From contig NC_077235.1 of the NCBI RefSeq assembly GCF_027887165.1, positions 53,035,895 through 53,099,894 of the forward strand: DNA of 64,000 bases, given 5' to 3'. A program made the translations under genes and the position numbers. Every line of letters begins with the position of its first letter. Position 1 is the first letter of the stretch. Shown one piece after another: positions 40,401 to 47,799 of the stretch. A model generated the notes under the pieces. That model was not told the DNA's origin, made no database searches, and saw only the letters and a program-made list of their open reading frames with translations. Origin of the DNA: Monodelphis domestica (Eukaryota; Chordata; Mammalia; Didelphimorphia; Didelphidae).

Positions 40401-40492
40401 GACTGAGAAACTTTCACAAGGTCCTTACCAAACTCTGCGACAATAGACGCAAGGCCGCCATAGACAAAGGGTTTCCAATTCAGACCAGACAT
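13426..40492 (-). CDS. SLC25A14: SLC25A14 (BMCP1/UCP5), mitochondrial carrier, 9 coding exons
   Basis: Coding exons in transcript order are 40492-40429, 36771-36624, 31799-31705, 30847-30762, 29096-29001, 27818-27694, 26905-26770, 15330-15250 and 13467-13426. Joined, they give 290 codons from [13 protein letters not shown] to a TAA stop, with every splice phase matching. SLC25 carriers have three repeats of about 100 residues, each with two membrane helices and a PX[D/E]XX[K/R] signature. Here the signatures are PVDLTK (residues 25-30), PTDVLK (126-131) and PVDVVR (220-225). I assign SLC25A14 rather than its paralogue SLC25A30 from remembered sequence: [35 protein letters not shown] and NQRAIVG follow SLC25A14. 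The family sits in the mitochondrial inner membrane. SLC25A14 is classed with the uncoupling-protein-like carriers and is strongly expressed in brain in known mammals; its exact substrate is less settled. The gene looks intact. Confidence 0.95.
13468..15249. other. SLC25A14 intron 9
   Basis: It contains a MAR1/RTE-like fragment at about 13,825-13,940 (TTTTTCAGTTGTGTCTGACA, then GGAGTGGTTTGCCACTTCC) and a possible solo LTR near 14.35-14.69 kb. Nothing else is recognised. Confidence 0.6.
14345..14690 (+). mobile_element. Possible solo LTR of an endogenous retrovirus
   Basis: The stretch has a TATA-like ATATAAAAAG followed about 110 bases later by AATAAA, a promoter-to-polyA spacing seen in retroviral LTRs. 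No internal viral region is present. The ends are not defined and no family name is offered. Confidence 0.3.
15250..15330 (-). CDS. SLC25A14: SLC25A14 exon 9
   Basis: This 81-bp, 27-codon exon is phase 0 to 0. It encodes [20 protein letters not shown] and LGPWNII, the sixth helix region. The acceptor (TTTCTCCCCAG) is strong. The donor GTATCC is poor but preserves the frame into exon 10. It lies 11.4 kb beyond exon 8. Confidence 0.94.
15331..16935. other. SLC25A14 intron 8, 3' part
   Basis: I see no recognised repeat or exon here. It joins the L1-rich part of the intron. Confidence 0.4.
16940..20460 (-). mobile_element. L1 LINE, 5'-truncated, in intron 8
   Basis: The minus strand encodes ORF2 reverse transcriptase in pieces: 19377-19922 includes [18 protein letters not shown] and [20 protein letters not shown], and upstream pieces lie to 20.4 kb. 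The ORF2 C-terminus is at 17.4-17.9 kb ([19 protein letters not shown]). The 3' UTR ends near 16,940. Several disruptions break the frame, so it cannot be active. It has the same orientation as SLC25A14. Confidence 0.9.
20490..21510 (-). mobile_element. L1-family 3' end, second copy
   Basis: A minus-strand L1 tail of a different, older subfamily. The plus strand shows CCCAATTACATGTAAAAACA, then TTTACTCAGCCATTCTCC and CAACAGTGCATTAGTGTC. It abuts the preceding L1. Confidence 0.7.
21590..22375 (-). mobile_element. L1-family 3' end, third copy
   Basis: Another minus-strand L1 tail with the same order of blocks (TTGTTCATCCATTCCCC, GTTCCACCAACAGTATATTAG), more diverged. Confidence 0.65.
22612..22810 (-). 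mobile_element. Marsupial SINE nested in L1
   Basis: A reversed family copy (CCATCTTAGAATCAATACTG to CACTGAACCACTCAGCTGTC) inserted within ORF2-derived sequence. Confidence 0.8.
24602..24795 (-). mobile_element. Marsupial SINE nested in L1
   Basis: A reversed family copy (GAACCCAGGACCTCCCATCT to CCACTGAGCCACCTAAATG) inserted in the ORF1-side region of the older L1. Confidence 0.8.
26487..26730. mobile_element. MAR1-type SINE with RTE-like tail
   Basis: It contains TTTGTGACCCCACTTGTGG, TACTGGAGTGGTTTTGCCAT and the end TCCACTGTGCCACCTAGCTA. It lies 40 bases downstream of the exon 8 donor. Confidence 0.75.
26770..26905 (-). CDS. SLC25A14: SLC25A14 exon 8
   Basis: This 136-bp exon has a GTCTTTAG acceptor and a GTATGG donor. 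It encodes [20 protein letters not shown] through [10 protein letters not shown] and carries the third signature PVDVVR (residues 220-225). Confidence 0.96.
27694..27818 (-). CDS. SLC25A14: SLC25A14 exon 7
   Basis: This 125-bp exon has a TTTGGCAG acceptor and a GTAAGT donor. It encodes [18 protein letters not shown] through GDTIFTHF plus two bases of the next Val codon. It covers the fourth membrane helix region. Confidence 0.96.
28620..28775 (+). mobile_element. MIR-like SINE in intron 6-7 region
   Basis: It contains GACTTTGGGTAAGTCATTTC and CTCCTCTGTCAAATAAG. This fits the MIR family pattern. Confidence 0.55.
29001..29096 (-). CDS. SLC25A14: SLC25A14 exon 6
   Basis: This 96-bp exon is exactly 32 codons, phase 0 to 0, with a GTCTTAG acceptor and a GTAAGC donor. 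It encodes [18 protein letters not shown] through EGTRGLWR, the matrix-loop part of repeat 2. Confidence 0.96.
29097..30761. other. SLC25A14 intron 5
   Basis: It holds a fragment of the repeat family with the GAAACCAATTATATGGAAAT motif (about 29,460-29,585), an old MIR/L2-type piece (30,080-30,310) and a related fragment at 30,315-30,520. No extra exon is recognised. Confidence 0.5.
30762..30847 (-). CDS. SLC25A14: SLC25A14 exon 5
   Basis: This 86-bp exon has a TTTCCAG acceptor and a GTAAGT donor. It encodes [18 protein letters not shown] through IANPTDVLK, ending at the second carrier signature PTDVLK (residues 126-131). Confidence 0.96.
31135..31520 (-). mobile_element. CR1/L3-type LINE 3' fragment
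   Basis: Same family and orientation as 2285-3620 (AATAAACATTTATCAAGCTT, GACTTAAAGGAAGCCAGGGA, ATTCATGGAATGGCCAAG on the plus strand). It lies in intron 4. Confidence 0.65.
31705..31799 (-). CDS. SLC25A14: SLC25A14 exon 4
   Basis: This 95-bp exon has a TTTTTTTGTAG acceptor and encodes [20 protein letters not shown] through RLFVDRLE. The donor is GTCAGT, weaker than the GTAAGT consensus, but it is the one that keeps phase with exon 5. The segment corresponds to the second membrane helix region of repeat 1. Confidence 0.95.
31890..32240 (-). mobile_element. CR1/L3-type LINE 3' fragment, diverged
   Basis: The same block order is visible but more decayed (AAGCTTGCAATCTAGTGGGA, GGTGGCATTTTAGCTGGGGA). 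Confidence 0.5.
32735..32935 (-). mobile_element. Marsupial SINE, reverse orientation
   Basis: A reversed copy with CCTTCTGTTTTAGAATCAAT and TGCCCAGGGTCACAAAGCTA. It lies in intron 3. Confidence 0.75.
33250..34080 (+). mobile_element. CR1/L3-type LINE fragment, RT region
   Basis: The plus strand has the decayed CR1-like order: CTTTTAGAAAGAATTATCTC (L-E-R/K region), CTTGACCCCTTGAAATCTAG, and GACCTCTCTGCAATTTCTAA. Frames are broken throughout. It lies in intron 3. Confidence 0.55.
34087..34184. repeat. 54-bp tandem duplication
   Basis: A block starting TTTCTAAAAAAATAATGATA at 34087 recurs at 34141 with one visible change in the first 20 bases. It lies in intron 3. Confidence 0.8.
34580..34780 (-). 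mobile_element. Marsupial SINE, reverse orientation
   Basis: A reversed copy ending GAGCCATCCAGCTGCCCCTA. It lies in intron 3. Confidence 0.8.
35110..35290 (-). mobile_element. Marsupial SINE, reverse orientation
   Basis: A reversed copy with GACTTGCCCAGGGTCACAGA and GAGCCACCCAGCTGCCTCC. It lies in intron 3. Confidence 0.8.
35291..36623. other. SLC25A14 intron 3, 5' part
   Basis: Old repeat pieces only: a CR1/L3-like end near 35.3-35.6 kb, a LINE-tail fragment at 35.8-35.96 kb and a repeat resembling the CTCATTTTTACAGACAAGG family at 36.07-36.24 kb. Confidence 0.4.
36624..36771 (-). CDS. SLC25A14: SLC25A14 exon 3
   Basis: This 148-bp exon has a CTCCCCAG acceptor and a GTAAGA donor. It completes Gly22 and encodes [16 protein letters not shown] through GILALYS, including the first carrier signature PVDLTK (residues 25-30). 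The phase is 1 in and 2 out. Confidence 0.95.
37998..38303 (-). mobile_element. hAT-type MITE, truncated copy
   Basis: The reversed family body (GTGCCAAAAAGGGCTTGCAA, CTCTGTGGGCACGCATGCAG) ends at CCATCACTG, the family terminus. The opposite end is missing. Confidence 0.65.
40144..40166. repeat. (GA)n microsatellite
   Basis: A short pure GA run in intron 2, about 260 bases from exon 2. Confidence 0.8.
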
Positions 40493-40519
40493 CTCATGAC
40501 TTAGAGTGGTCTCTGGTTG
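40429..40519 (-). CDS. SLC25A14: SLC25A14 exon 2 (start codon)
   Basis: The acceptor reads TTCTTAACAG and the donor GTAAGG. The exon carries 27 bases of upstream frame (QPETTLSHE) and then ATG at 40492-40490, beginning [21 protein letters not shown]. The upstream codons resemble the residues that precede this methionine in the longer human protein (QKSTTVSHE), so the frame is conserved beyond the chosen start. No leader exon with its own ATG was found between here and exon 1, so MSGLN is the best-supported start. The exon ends in phase 1. Confidence 0.93.
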
Positions 40520-42160
40520 CTGTTAAGAAACAAACATAAGAGGGCAAAGGAGAAGGGTGGAAGGAAGGGGTGGCCAAGGAGAGAGTATATTGGGAAGTAA
40601 CAGTGACATAGAGATAGATATATAAAAACCAAATTAAACGTTTGCTCACCAAAATCTATCAGAACTAGTCAATGAAACAAAGACAGATAAAAATAGTCTC
40701 ATAATAAACCAGTAATGACATAAAATGGGTCGCCAGGTAGCATCTCAGCCACTGGATAGTATTGGATTCCTTTAAAATCAGCTAGCATCCAAGAAGGAAA
40801 AGAAGGAAAATCTCTGCCATTAAAAACCAAACCCACTGTGTACCTCAGTGAATTCCAGCTGGAGAGATAAGCATAAAAGGAATATTAGAAAAAGAAATTA
40901 GATTCTTGTTCCAATTGTGAGAAGGAGGTGAATTTTTTCTATTCAACAAACAGAAGTTAATAAAAAGATAAATGTGTTTCACTATGAAAATGTTTTAAAC
41001 ATTCTTTACAACAAAAAATGAAATAAATAAGAAAAAAATAGATTATAAAAAATATTTACAGCAAGTATAACAGAAAACATCTAAAATCCATAAGGAACTG
41101 TTCAAAATTCACAAAGGTAACTTGCAGACCATGCTCAAAATCTGTGAAGAAATTTCAAAGAGGAATCATAAATGGCTAACAGCCTCTTGAAAGAATGCCC
41201 AATAATCGATGAAATGCAAATTCAATCAGTTTTGCGGTAACTTCTCTTTGACCTATAATATGAGAAGTCTTTTCTTATCTCTGGACTAAAATATCTAGGA
41301 CATTCTCTTCTCCTTTTTGCCTTTATCCATAATTCCTCCATTTGGATACTTTACTTTTGATTCTCTATTGCCTTCTTTATCCTTGGTTTGTTCTATCTGT
41401 TTCAGCTTTCTTCCCCTCATTTTTTAGAAAGTGGGGGGAGGGTGAGAGAGGGGATCTTTAATCTTAATTTTTTTGTTTTTATTTTTTTGTTTATTTAAGT
41501 AATTGATTTGGAATATTTTTCCATGGTTACATGATTCATGCTCCTTCCTTCTCCTCTTCCCACCCCCTCCTGTAGCCTACAAGCAGTCCCACTGGTTTAT
41601 ACATGTGTCATTGGGGATCTCTAATTTTTAAAAACTATTTCATAGAAGTGTTTTGATGCTTTCTTAAACACTGCCACTCCCCACTGACTTCAAACCTGAC
41701 ACCAATCCCTACATTTCAGAGTTTCTCCAGACTGGGTTTTTACACAGAGAATTGTCTGCAACCAGGCAAGGCAGAGGAATCTTCCCAACAGAAGGTGACA
41801 ACTGGCTAAAGGCCAAGAAAGAGGCCCACATTAGAGTAATCTGCAGACTTCCTTTAAAAAAAGTAGCATAGCTAGGCCTACTTGGCATGGATCTTCTGAG
41901 AAGAGAAGAGTAGCCTTTTGGGAACAAGGATGCTGTAAAAGGCAATAAAAAACACAGTTGCAATAGACAGGGCAAAGAGCAGAGGCAGTCTAATCAAAGG
42001 AGGGTTCTGTAGAAGGGGCTGTTGGTCCCACAGTAATATTTTCAGCTGTATTCCAATATACCAAAGAAATGCCATTAGTGATATTTTTATTATACAAAAA
42101 AACAGTAATAAATAAAAAAACTACAGGAGTAGTCAGAAGATTCCAGTTTTGCTGTTAGCA
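40520..42160. other. SLC25A14 intron 1, 3' part
   Basis: An L1 3' end in minus orientation lies at about 41,460-41,640 (TTCCATGGTTACATGATTCA). A 65-codon minus-strand frame at 41878-42075 has one hydrophobic stretch but no known domain. No leader exon matching the human amino-terminal extension was found. Confidence 0.5.
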
Positions 42161-42161
42161 T

Positions 42162-42412
42162 TATTGTTGAGGTGTTTTGTTCTTGTCTGATTCTTGCTGA
42201 CCCCATTTGTGGTTTTCTTGGCAGATATTGAAGTGTTTTGCCCTTCCCTTCTACAGCTCATTTTACAGATGAGGAAATTGAAGCCAACAGGGTTAAGTGA
42301 CTTGCCCAGGGTCATATAGCTACTAAGTATCTGAGACTGAATCTGAACTCGGACCTCCCCAATTCCAGGCCTGCTGCTCTATCCACTGTACCACCTACCT
42401 GCTACTATCAGC
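42162..42412. mobile_element. MAR1-type SINE with RTE-like tail
   Basis: It contains TTGCTGACCCCATTTGTGG, TTTTACAGATGAGGAAATTG and TATCCACTGTACCACCTACC, the same layout as the copy near 26.5 kb. Confidence 0.75.
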
Positions 42413-42867
42413 TGTATAACCTTGCAAAAGTCACATAGCTTTCCTAGGTCTTCGTTTCTTCATCTGTAAAGTCTTTTCTAGTCCTAGTCTTCTATTATCT
42501 ACATGGTGGAGGAGCAGAAAAAGACTCTGCACATCCTCTACAATGACTCCACTGAGGGTGTATTGTCTCTTCAAGATACAAGTACAAAACATCTTCTCCA
42601 TTCATAGGGGAGACAATGGAAGAGATCCAACTAAATAGACCTATACCCATCAGAAAATGCTTTGGAAAGTTATCTTATTTCTCCTCAAGGCACTCAATTT
42701 TTCCATTACCTGAATTTACTTGTTGTATACCTTTTGTATTCCCACTTGGTAAAATGCTATCCTCCCAATGGACCATTTCATTTTTGCCTTTGTAGCCTAA
42801 GCTCCTGGCATAGCACCCAATACAGAGTAGGTACTTAATATTTGCTGAACCAAATGCTCTTTAAAAA

Positions 42868-43455
42868 AACCCTCACCTGCAAAAATTGGAAAATGAGGGG
42901 ATGCCCTTCCATTGGGGAATGGCTGAACAAATTGTGGTATCTGTTGCTGATGCAATATTGTTGTGCTCAAAGGAATAATAAGCTGGAGGAATTCCATGGG
43001 AACTGGAAGAACCTCAATGAACTGATGCAGAGTGAAATGAGGAGGACCAAGAGAACACTGTACAGAGAAAGTGAAACACTGAGGAACAATCTAATGTAAT
43101 GGACTTTACTGTAAGTAGCAATGCAATAATCTAGGACACTCCTGAAGGATTTATGAGAAAGAACACTATCCATAATGTGGGAGCATAATGTGGGAACTGT
43201 GGGAGCAGAAACACAAGAGAAAAACATATGACTTATCACTTATCACATGTATATATGGGTATATAATTTGAGGGTTTTTGGCTTTAAAAGATTACTCTAT
43301 AGCAAAAATGAGTTATATGGAAATAGGTAAAATGGGTATCAAGTGATAACATTTGTGCCACCCAGTGGAACTGCTTGTCAGCTCTGGGAGGGGGGAAGAA
43401 CAAGGGGAGGGAAAGAAAATTAATCACATAAACATGGAAAAATATTTAAAAATAA
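42868..43455 (+). mobile_element. L1 3' end fragment
   Basis: The plus strand matches the 3' UTR of the L1 at 5.2-6.5 kb (GGGGAATGGCTGAACAAATT, AACCTCAATGAACTGATGCA) and ends in an A-rich tail. A SINE follows directly. Confidence 0.85.
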
Positions 43456-43459
43456 AAAA

Positions 43460-43640
43460 AACCTCACCCACCACCTTAGAATTAATACTATGTATTGGTT
43501 CCAAGGCAGAAGAACAGTAAGGCTAGGCAATGGGGATTAAGTGATTTGTCTAGAATCACACAGCTAGAAGTGTCTGAGGCCAGATTTGAAACTAGGACCT
43601 CCCATTTCCAGGCCTGGCTCTCAATCAGAGAGACCTTGAG
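43460..43640 (-). mobile_element. Marsupial SINE, reverse orientation, partial
   Basis: A reversed copy starting at the L1 A-tail and breaking off after CCAGGCCTGGCTCTCAATCA. Confidence 0.7.
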
Positions 43641-43989
43641 ACAGAGGTAAATCAAAACATTTCTGTGTCTCAGGAAACTAAGACTGGAATTGCAAATTGG
43701 CACTGGGAGAGCAGGTTCCACCCGAGGTATTGTCTATGCCAATGAAAACCCAAGTCCAAACAAAAAACAGCAACAAAATGCCACCATCTCCTCCTGTTGT
43801 TATAGTAATCAAGGCTTGAATGAGAATTGGTAGTTGCTTTATGGCAATGAAAAGAGAAATGGAGGGCTGAACACAAGAGCTATTTTAAAGGAAAATAAAC
43901 AAGACTTGGCAGACAATACATATAAGGATGAACAAATGGGATGAGGCAAAGATGACTCCAGGGTTCCTAGATTAAACTCTGAAGGGCCA

Positions 43990-44280
43990 TTCAATTCAAT
44001 CCAAACATTTTTAAGCACCTACTATGCACAAGACCTTTTTATAGGCACTAGAGATAAAGACAAAAGAAAATTGTCTCTCTGTCAAAGGTCAATTCTATTT
44101 GGAGGCTACAATGTGCATACAACTAAGTAAATAAAAGATCATTTAATGAGGAAATGTGTCACTACAACTGGAGAAGGGGAAATCAAGGAAGATTAAGAGG
44201 TAGCACTTTAACTGGGCCTTGAAAGATAGGGACTCTAAAACATGGAGGCAAAGAGAGAGCAGATTTCAGACATGGGATAT
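43990..44280 (-). mobile_element. CR1/L3-type LINE 3' fragment
   Basis: The tail reads TTTTTAAGCACCTACTATGC on the plus strand, then GGAGGCTACAATGTGCATAC and TAACTGGGCCTTGAAAGATA, as in other fragments of this family. Confidence 0.55.
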
Positions 44281-44289
44281 AGCCTAAGT

Positions 44290-44768
44290 CAGTGATAACA
44301 AATTTTTTAGAGATAGGGTACCAGGCCCTGACCTCATCCCACCCCAGAGACTGGGTGCTATGCCCTTCCCTCCCACCAAGTGTCTGTCTTACCCCACACA
44401 GAGGAGAAAAGAAGTACTCCCATTGGGCTGCTGAGTGGAGGGGTAGGTGAAGTAAGGAACATCCTCAGTATGTGTAGAGAGGGAGAAGGGGAGGCGAGCA
44501 GCCTGAGAGCTCTGCTTCCTTCAAGCTCTGAAGCTGGTGAGCCGCCCACCTTAACCCAGACAGGAATGTGGGAAGCACTCCCATTGTGCTGCTGGTCAGA
44601 GGGGCCCCATAAAGTGAAAAAAATGTCCTCAGGCACAGTGGAGAGGAGGGAGGGGAGCAGCTCTGCCTGAGTCCCTCTGCCTTTCTAGTAAGGGACTCTA
44701 CTGGGGTGCCCACAGAGAGTGCTCTGCATGCCATCTTTGGCACCCATGCCATAGGTTTGCCATTACTG
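44290..44768. mobile_element. hAT-type MITE, near full length
   Basis: It begins CAGTGATAACAAATTTTTTA and ends GTTTGCCATTACTG. The 8-bp flanks share GCCT but do not match fully, so the copy is older than the one at 1.2 kb. The plus-strand 96-codon frame inside is not a gene. Confidence 0.7.
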
Positions 44769-45289
44769 GCCTCGGCTATGGAGTTGAGTTTGGGGAATAG
44801 TGAGTAAGCTAGTGTAGTTGGAGTAGGAAGAACCAAAAGAACCACTTACAGGGAGACTACAATAATGCACATACTACAGACTTCAGAACACTGATCAATT
44901 CAGGACTTCAGAAAACTGCCAGTGAAGCAAGCCTCCCATCTCTCAGTTAAGAGATAGAGATGCACAACAATGGTTTTTCTAGAACAAAGTTTGAATAGTA
45001 GGTAAAACTTAGCTAACCAAATTAAATTGAATCTGAAAATCTAAAGGCATGCCAAAGTAATCTCTTTTCTTATTTTTTTAAGAGCTTATCAAGGGATCAT
45101 GATGTAGGAATATCCTTGAAAGATATTTTGCGATAGAAAAATACAGAGTGCCCTAAAAGCTATTAAAGCTTTAAAAAATGGCACAAGGCTTTCAGGCTGC
45201 CCGCAAGTTGACAATGACCAAAACAATGGCCTTAAGTACCTGCTCAGGAAATTTTCCCAGAAAATCATTCTTAGGGCTAATCCCCAACC

Positions 45290-45435
45290 ATGGAGCTCCT
45301 AGTTCTGCCACTTACTACCCATGTGATCTTGAGCAAGTCACCACTTCCCTGGGCATTAGTTTCTTTATCTGTAAAAGAAAGTGGTTGGATTAGATAATCT
45401 CTAAGGCCCCTTCCATCTCTAAGTCTATGCTCCTA
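45290..45435 (+). mobile_element. MIR-like SINE
   Basis: It contains CACTTACTACCCATGTGATC and GTTTCTTTATCTGTAAAAGA. Confidence 0.6.
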
Positions 45436-45544
45436 GGATGAAAAAAAGGAGTAGCAAGAGTACCACTAAAAGAAAAGGGTACTTAGGGTCACATTTTCAC
45501 TGTTACCTAACCTGATAAAGTGCTATTAATAAGAATAAGTTTAA

Positions 45545-45905
45545 TACTACTAAGCATATACCCCAAAGAGGTCAAAGAGAAGAATCAAAGGTTCCATATA
45601 TATCAAAATAAGCATTGCATGAGGCTAAGAACTGAGAGCAAAGTGGGTGCCCATTGACTGGTGTGACCATAAAGGATTTTTGGCTCTGAGAATTGACAAA
45701 TATGAAGAATTGAAGGAAAATTGGCACAATTTTTATAAAATTTTAGAACAATAAGCAGAACCAGGAGAATGATTTACACAATGACAACAATAACATAAAG
45801 GAAAACAACACTGAAAGACTTGAAAACTCTGAACAATATAATAACCTCTCATGACTTCAGAGGTGAAGAAGCATGTCTTCCTCTGGGAGAGAAAAGGTGG
45901 ACTAT
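45545..45905 (+). mobile_element. Diverged L1-like 3' fragment
   Basis: The order of blocks (CATATACCCCAAAGAGGTCA, GGGTGCCCATTGACTGG, AAGCAGAACCAGGAGAATGA) follows the L1 tail, but divergence is high. Confidence 0.5.
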
Positions 45906-45939
45906 GGGAATGGAATGAGCCAAATGTTGGTAACTAGGT

Positions 45940-46205
45940 GATGCAGTGGATACAGCAGTTGTTTTTTTTTTAAATGTTGTCAGAGATCTGAGTTCAAATT
46001 TAACATCAGATACATACTAGTTATGTGACTGTGGGCAATTGATTTACCCTGTCTGCCTCAACTTTCTTAACTGTAAAATGAGAATAACAGCAGTCCTTTC
46101 CAGGGTTATGAGAATCAAAAGAGATGTTTCTATTTCTAAAGTACATAGCATAGTGTCCAGGCATATATAATAGGTCCTATATAAATTCTAGCTATTATTA
46201 AATAT
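45940..46205 (+). mobile_element. MIR/CORE-type SINE
   Basis: It contains GTTATGTGACTGTGGGCAAT, TTAACTGTAAAATGAGAAT and a final CTATATAAATTCTAGC block. Confidence 0.65.
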
Positions 46206-46439
46206 GCCAAAGTTAAATTGTTTTGTTTAAATGAATTTTTTATTAAATTAACAGAAATTGGAGTTCTTCTCTTTCACTCTCCCTCAACTGAGAAAGGAAG
46301 AAAAAGAAAACATATTACAAACATGTACAGTTGAGCAAACTCCCACATTGGCCATGTCCAAAACAATACATTGCAATCTACAATCTGAATCCATCATCTT
46401 TCCATGGGAAGTGGGCAGGATCTTAACTGTATTAAAGAA

Positions 46440-46660
46440 GGTAGGTGGTGCAGTGAATATATTTATTAGACCTGGAGTCAGGAAAACCTGAGTTCAAGTC
46501 CAGCCTCAGATACTTACTATCTGTATGACCCTGGGCAGGGCACTTACCCTGACCCAGCCTCAGTTTTCCCCACTATATAAAGAGGATCAGGATCAGTTGT
46601 GAAGATCAAAGGAGAGAGATGTAAAGGGCTTGGTACATAGTATGAGCTTTGAAAATGCTT
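46440..46660 (+). mobile_element. MIR/CORE-type SINE
   Basis: It contains GAGTTCAAGTCCAGCCTCAG and TATCTGTATGACCCTGGGCA. Confidence 0.65.
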
Positions 46661-47454
46661 GTTCCCCGCCCCCCTTCTTTATGAAGAAGGAATGTTTTCT
46701 TTCTTTCCTTTTTTAAGAATAGCAATTTTAAAATTTGTAGAATTAGAATATAAAGATACCCCTTTCTGGTAACATGTTCATAGTAATGGGGCTCTTGATT
46801 CCTTAATTCAAAGGAGTGGCTGATGTGGGAATTTCAATTTGGTGACAGTGGTAGATCCGAGATTTGGGGGCTGGGAAAGAAGCTTTAAGCTGCAGCCCCC
46901 AAACCATACCAGTTAAGAACAGTCAATTGGAAGGCAAACTACTGGAGTTCTAGTCGTTTTAATACCATGGCCCAGCTTTTGTGACCTTGGGCACTTGTCA
47001 CTCCTCTGCCGGCCTCAATTTCCTCTACCCATTGAAAAGAATGATCCTTGCATTGCCTCCCTCAAAATGATGAGAGAAATGTGTGCTCTTCCTAGGCTAG
47101 GGGCCCCTAAACAGGCGCCAGCTAGTTCCAGTGCTCGCTTCGTCCTCTGCCTCCGCCTCGGCACAGCCCAGCACGTGGCCTGGGACTGGGAAAAAAGGAC
47201 GCTCCCCTCCGGACCGGAGGCAGCAGCGGTCGTGCTGGTCAGCTCCTCAGACGCTTGCACCTGCCCGCGGGCCCGCTGGCGGAGAAGAGAGAAGGGAGGG
47301 GACTGTGAGCGGAACGGGGAGGGGGCGGGGAGCGGAGGGGCCCGCCTGGCCTCCAGGCCCTTCTGAGGGGAGTGCGGGTGGGAGAAATACGGGGCCGAGT
47401 CCAGGGCGGACGGATCCACGGACGGACTGGGTCCGCGAGGGGGCAGTCACTTAC

Positions 47455-47575
47455 CAAATCGGGCTCATCAGTCCACGACGGGACCGGAGACGGGACGGGA
47501 GACGGAACGGGAGACGGAACGGAAGAATCTTGCGGGCGAAGACACCGCAACGCCGACCCGGAAGGGGAGTAGAGC
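47455..47575 (-). other. SLC25A14: SLC25A14 exon 1, 5' UTR (5' end approximate)
   Basis: A minus-strand GATTTG|GTAAGTG donor ends at 47455 inside the CpG island, in the right place and orientation for a first exon. The start is a guess: ETS-like cores at 47558-47564 and 47581-47589 suggest initiation near 47.57 kb. The exon contains four 12-bp tandem units (47477-47524). It also has one ATG whose short frame (10 codons) would end in exon 2, upstream of the main start, if the two exons are joined directly. The reading frame in phase with exon 2 is open across exon 1 but has no ATG, so I treat the exon as untranslated. Confidence 0.7.
47477..47524. repeat. Four 12-bp tandem units in exon 1
   Basis: Units at 47477, 47489, 47501 and 47513 are variants of GACGGAACGGGA. 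The unit length is a multiple of three, so any frame across it would change by four residues per unit (PSPV in the frame joined to exon 2). Confidence 0.8.
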
Positions 47576-47595
47576 ACCCGACGGAAGTGGCCAAG

Positions 47596-47613
47596 CTGTT
47601 GCCAAGGCAACAG
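47596..47613. promoter_or_regulatory. Palindromic RFX X-box
   Basis: CTGTTGCCAAGGCAACAG has two perfect 8-base arms around AA. Its core GTTGCCAAGGCAAC fits the symmetric RFX-family X-box. It sits about 20-40 bases upstream of the inferred start of exon 1. Confidence 0.6.
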
Positions 47614-47760
47614 CGGTGGTGGGTTGGGAGGGGATACCCCATCAGCGACTGGTTCACCCAAAATCCCGTGGGCCGAAGCTGAGCAAGGAAAGGCGGAACA
47701 GGAGGCGGGGCATCCTGGCCTCTGCGGAGGGAGAAGCTAAATCTTCTCCGAAGAAAAGGG

Positions 47761-47799
47761 CGTCACGTCAAATAATGATACGTCATTTGACGTCACGTC
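47761..47799. promoter_or_regulatory. CRE cluster (CREB/ATF)
   Basis: A full palindromic TGACGTCA lies at 47788-47795. Additional CGTCA half-sites lie at 47761-47765, 47766-47770 and 47781-47785. This is about 200 bases upstream of the inferred transcription start. Confidence 0.6.

Larger units (their letters stand above)
36772..40428. other. SLC25A14 intron 2
   Basis: It contains a MIR-like copy at about 36,915-37,075 and a hAT-type MITE near 38.0-38.3 kb. Otherwise it holds unassigned A+T-rich sequence with no further exon recognised, and a (GA)n run starts the next stretch only inside 40.1 kb. Confidence 0.4.

Noticed and set aside
13426-40492. SLC25A30 as the identity of the carrier gene
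   Set aside because: Paralogue-diagnostic segments ([39 protein letters not shown]) match SLC25A14 and not SLC25A30 as remembered.
44380-44670. Plus- and minus-strand frames of 92-126 codons near 44.4 kb
   Set aside because: They lie within a hAT-type MITE, and similar frames recur in the other copies at 38.0 and 61.3 kb.
47239-47661. Amino-terminal extension of SLC25A14 from the CpG-island frame
   Set aside because: The frame is in phase with exon 2 through the splice donor, but its apparent start codon is TTG and it contains no ATG, so translation from it is unlikely.
47131-47682. 183-residue plus-strand frame in the CpG island
   Set aside because: GC-rich sequence produces long chance frames on both strands; no homologous domain is visible.
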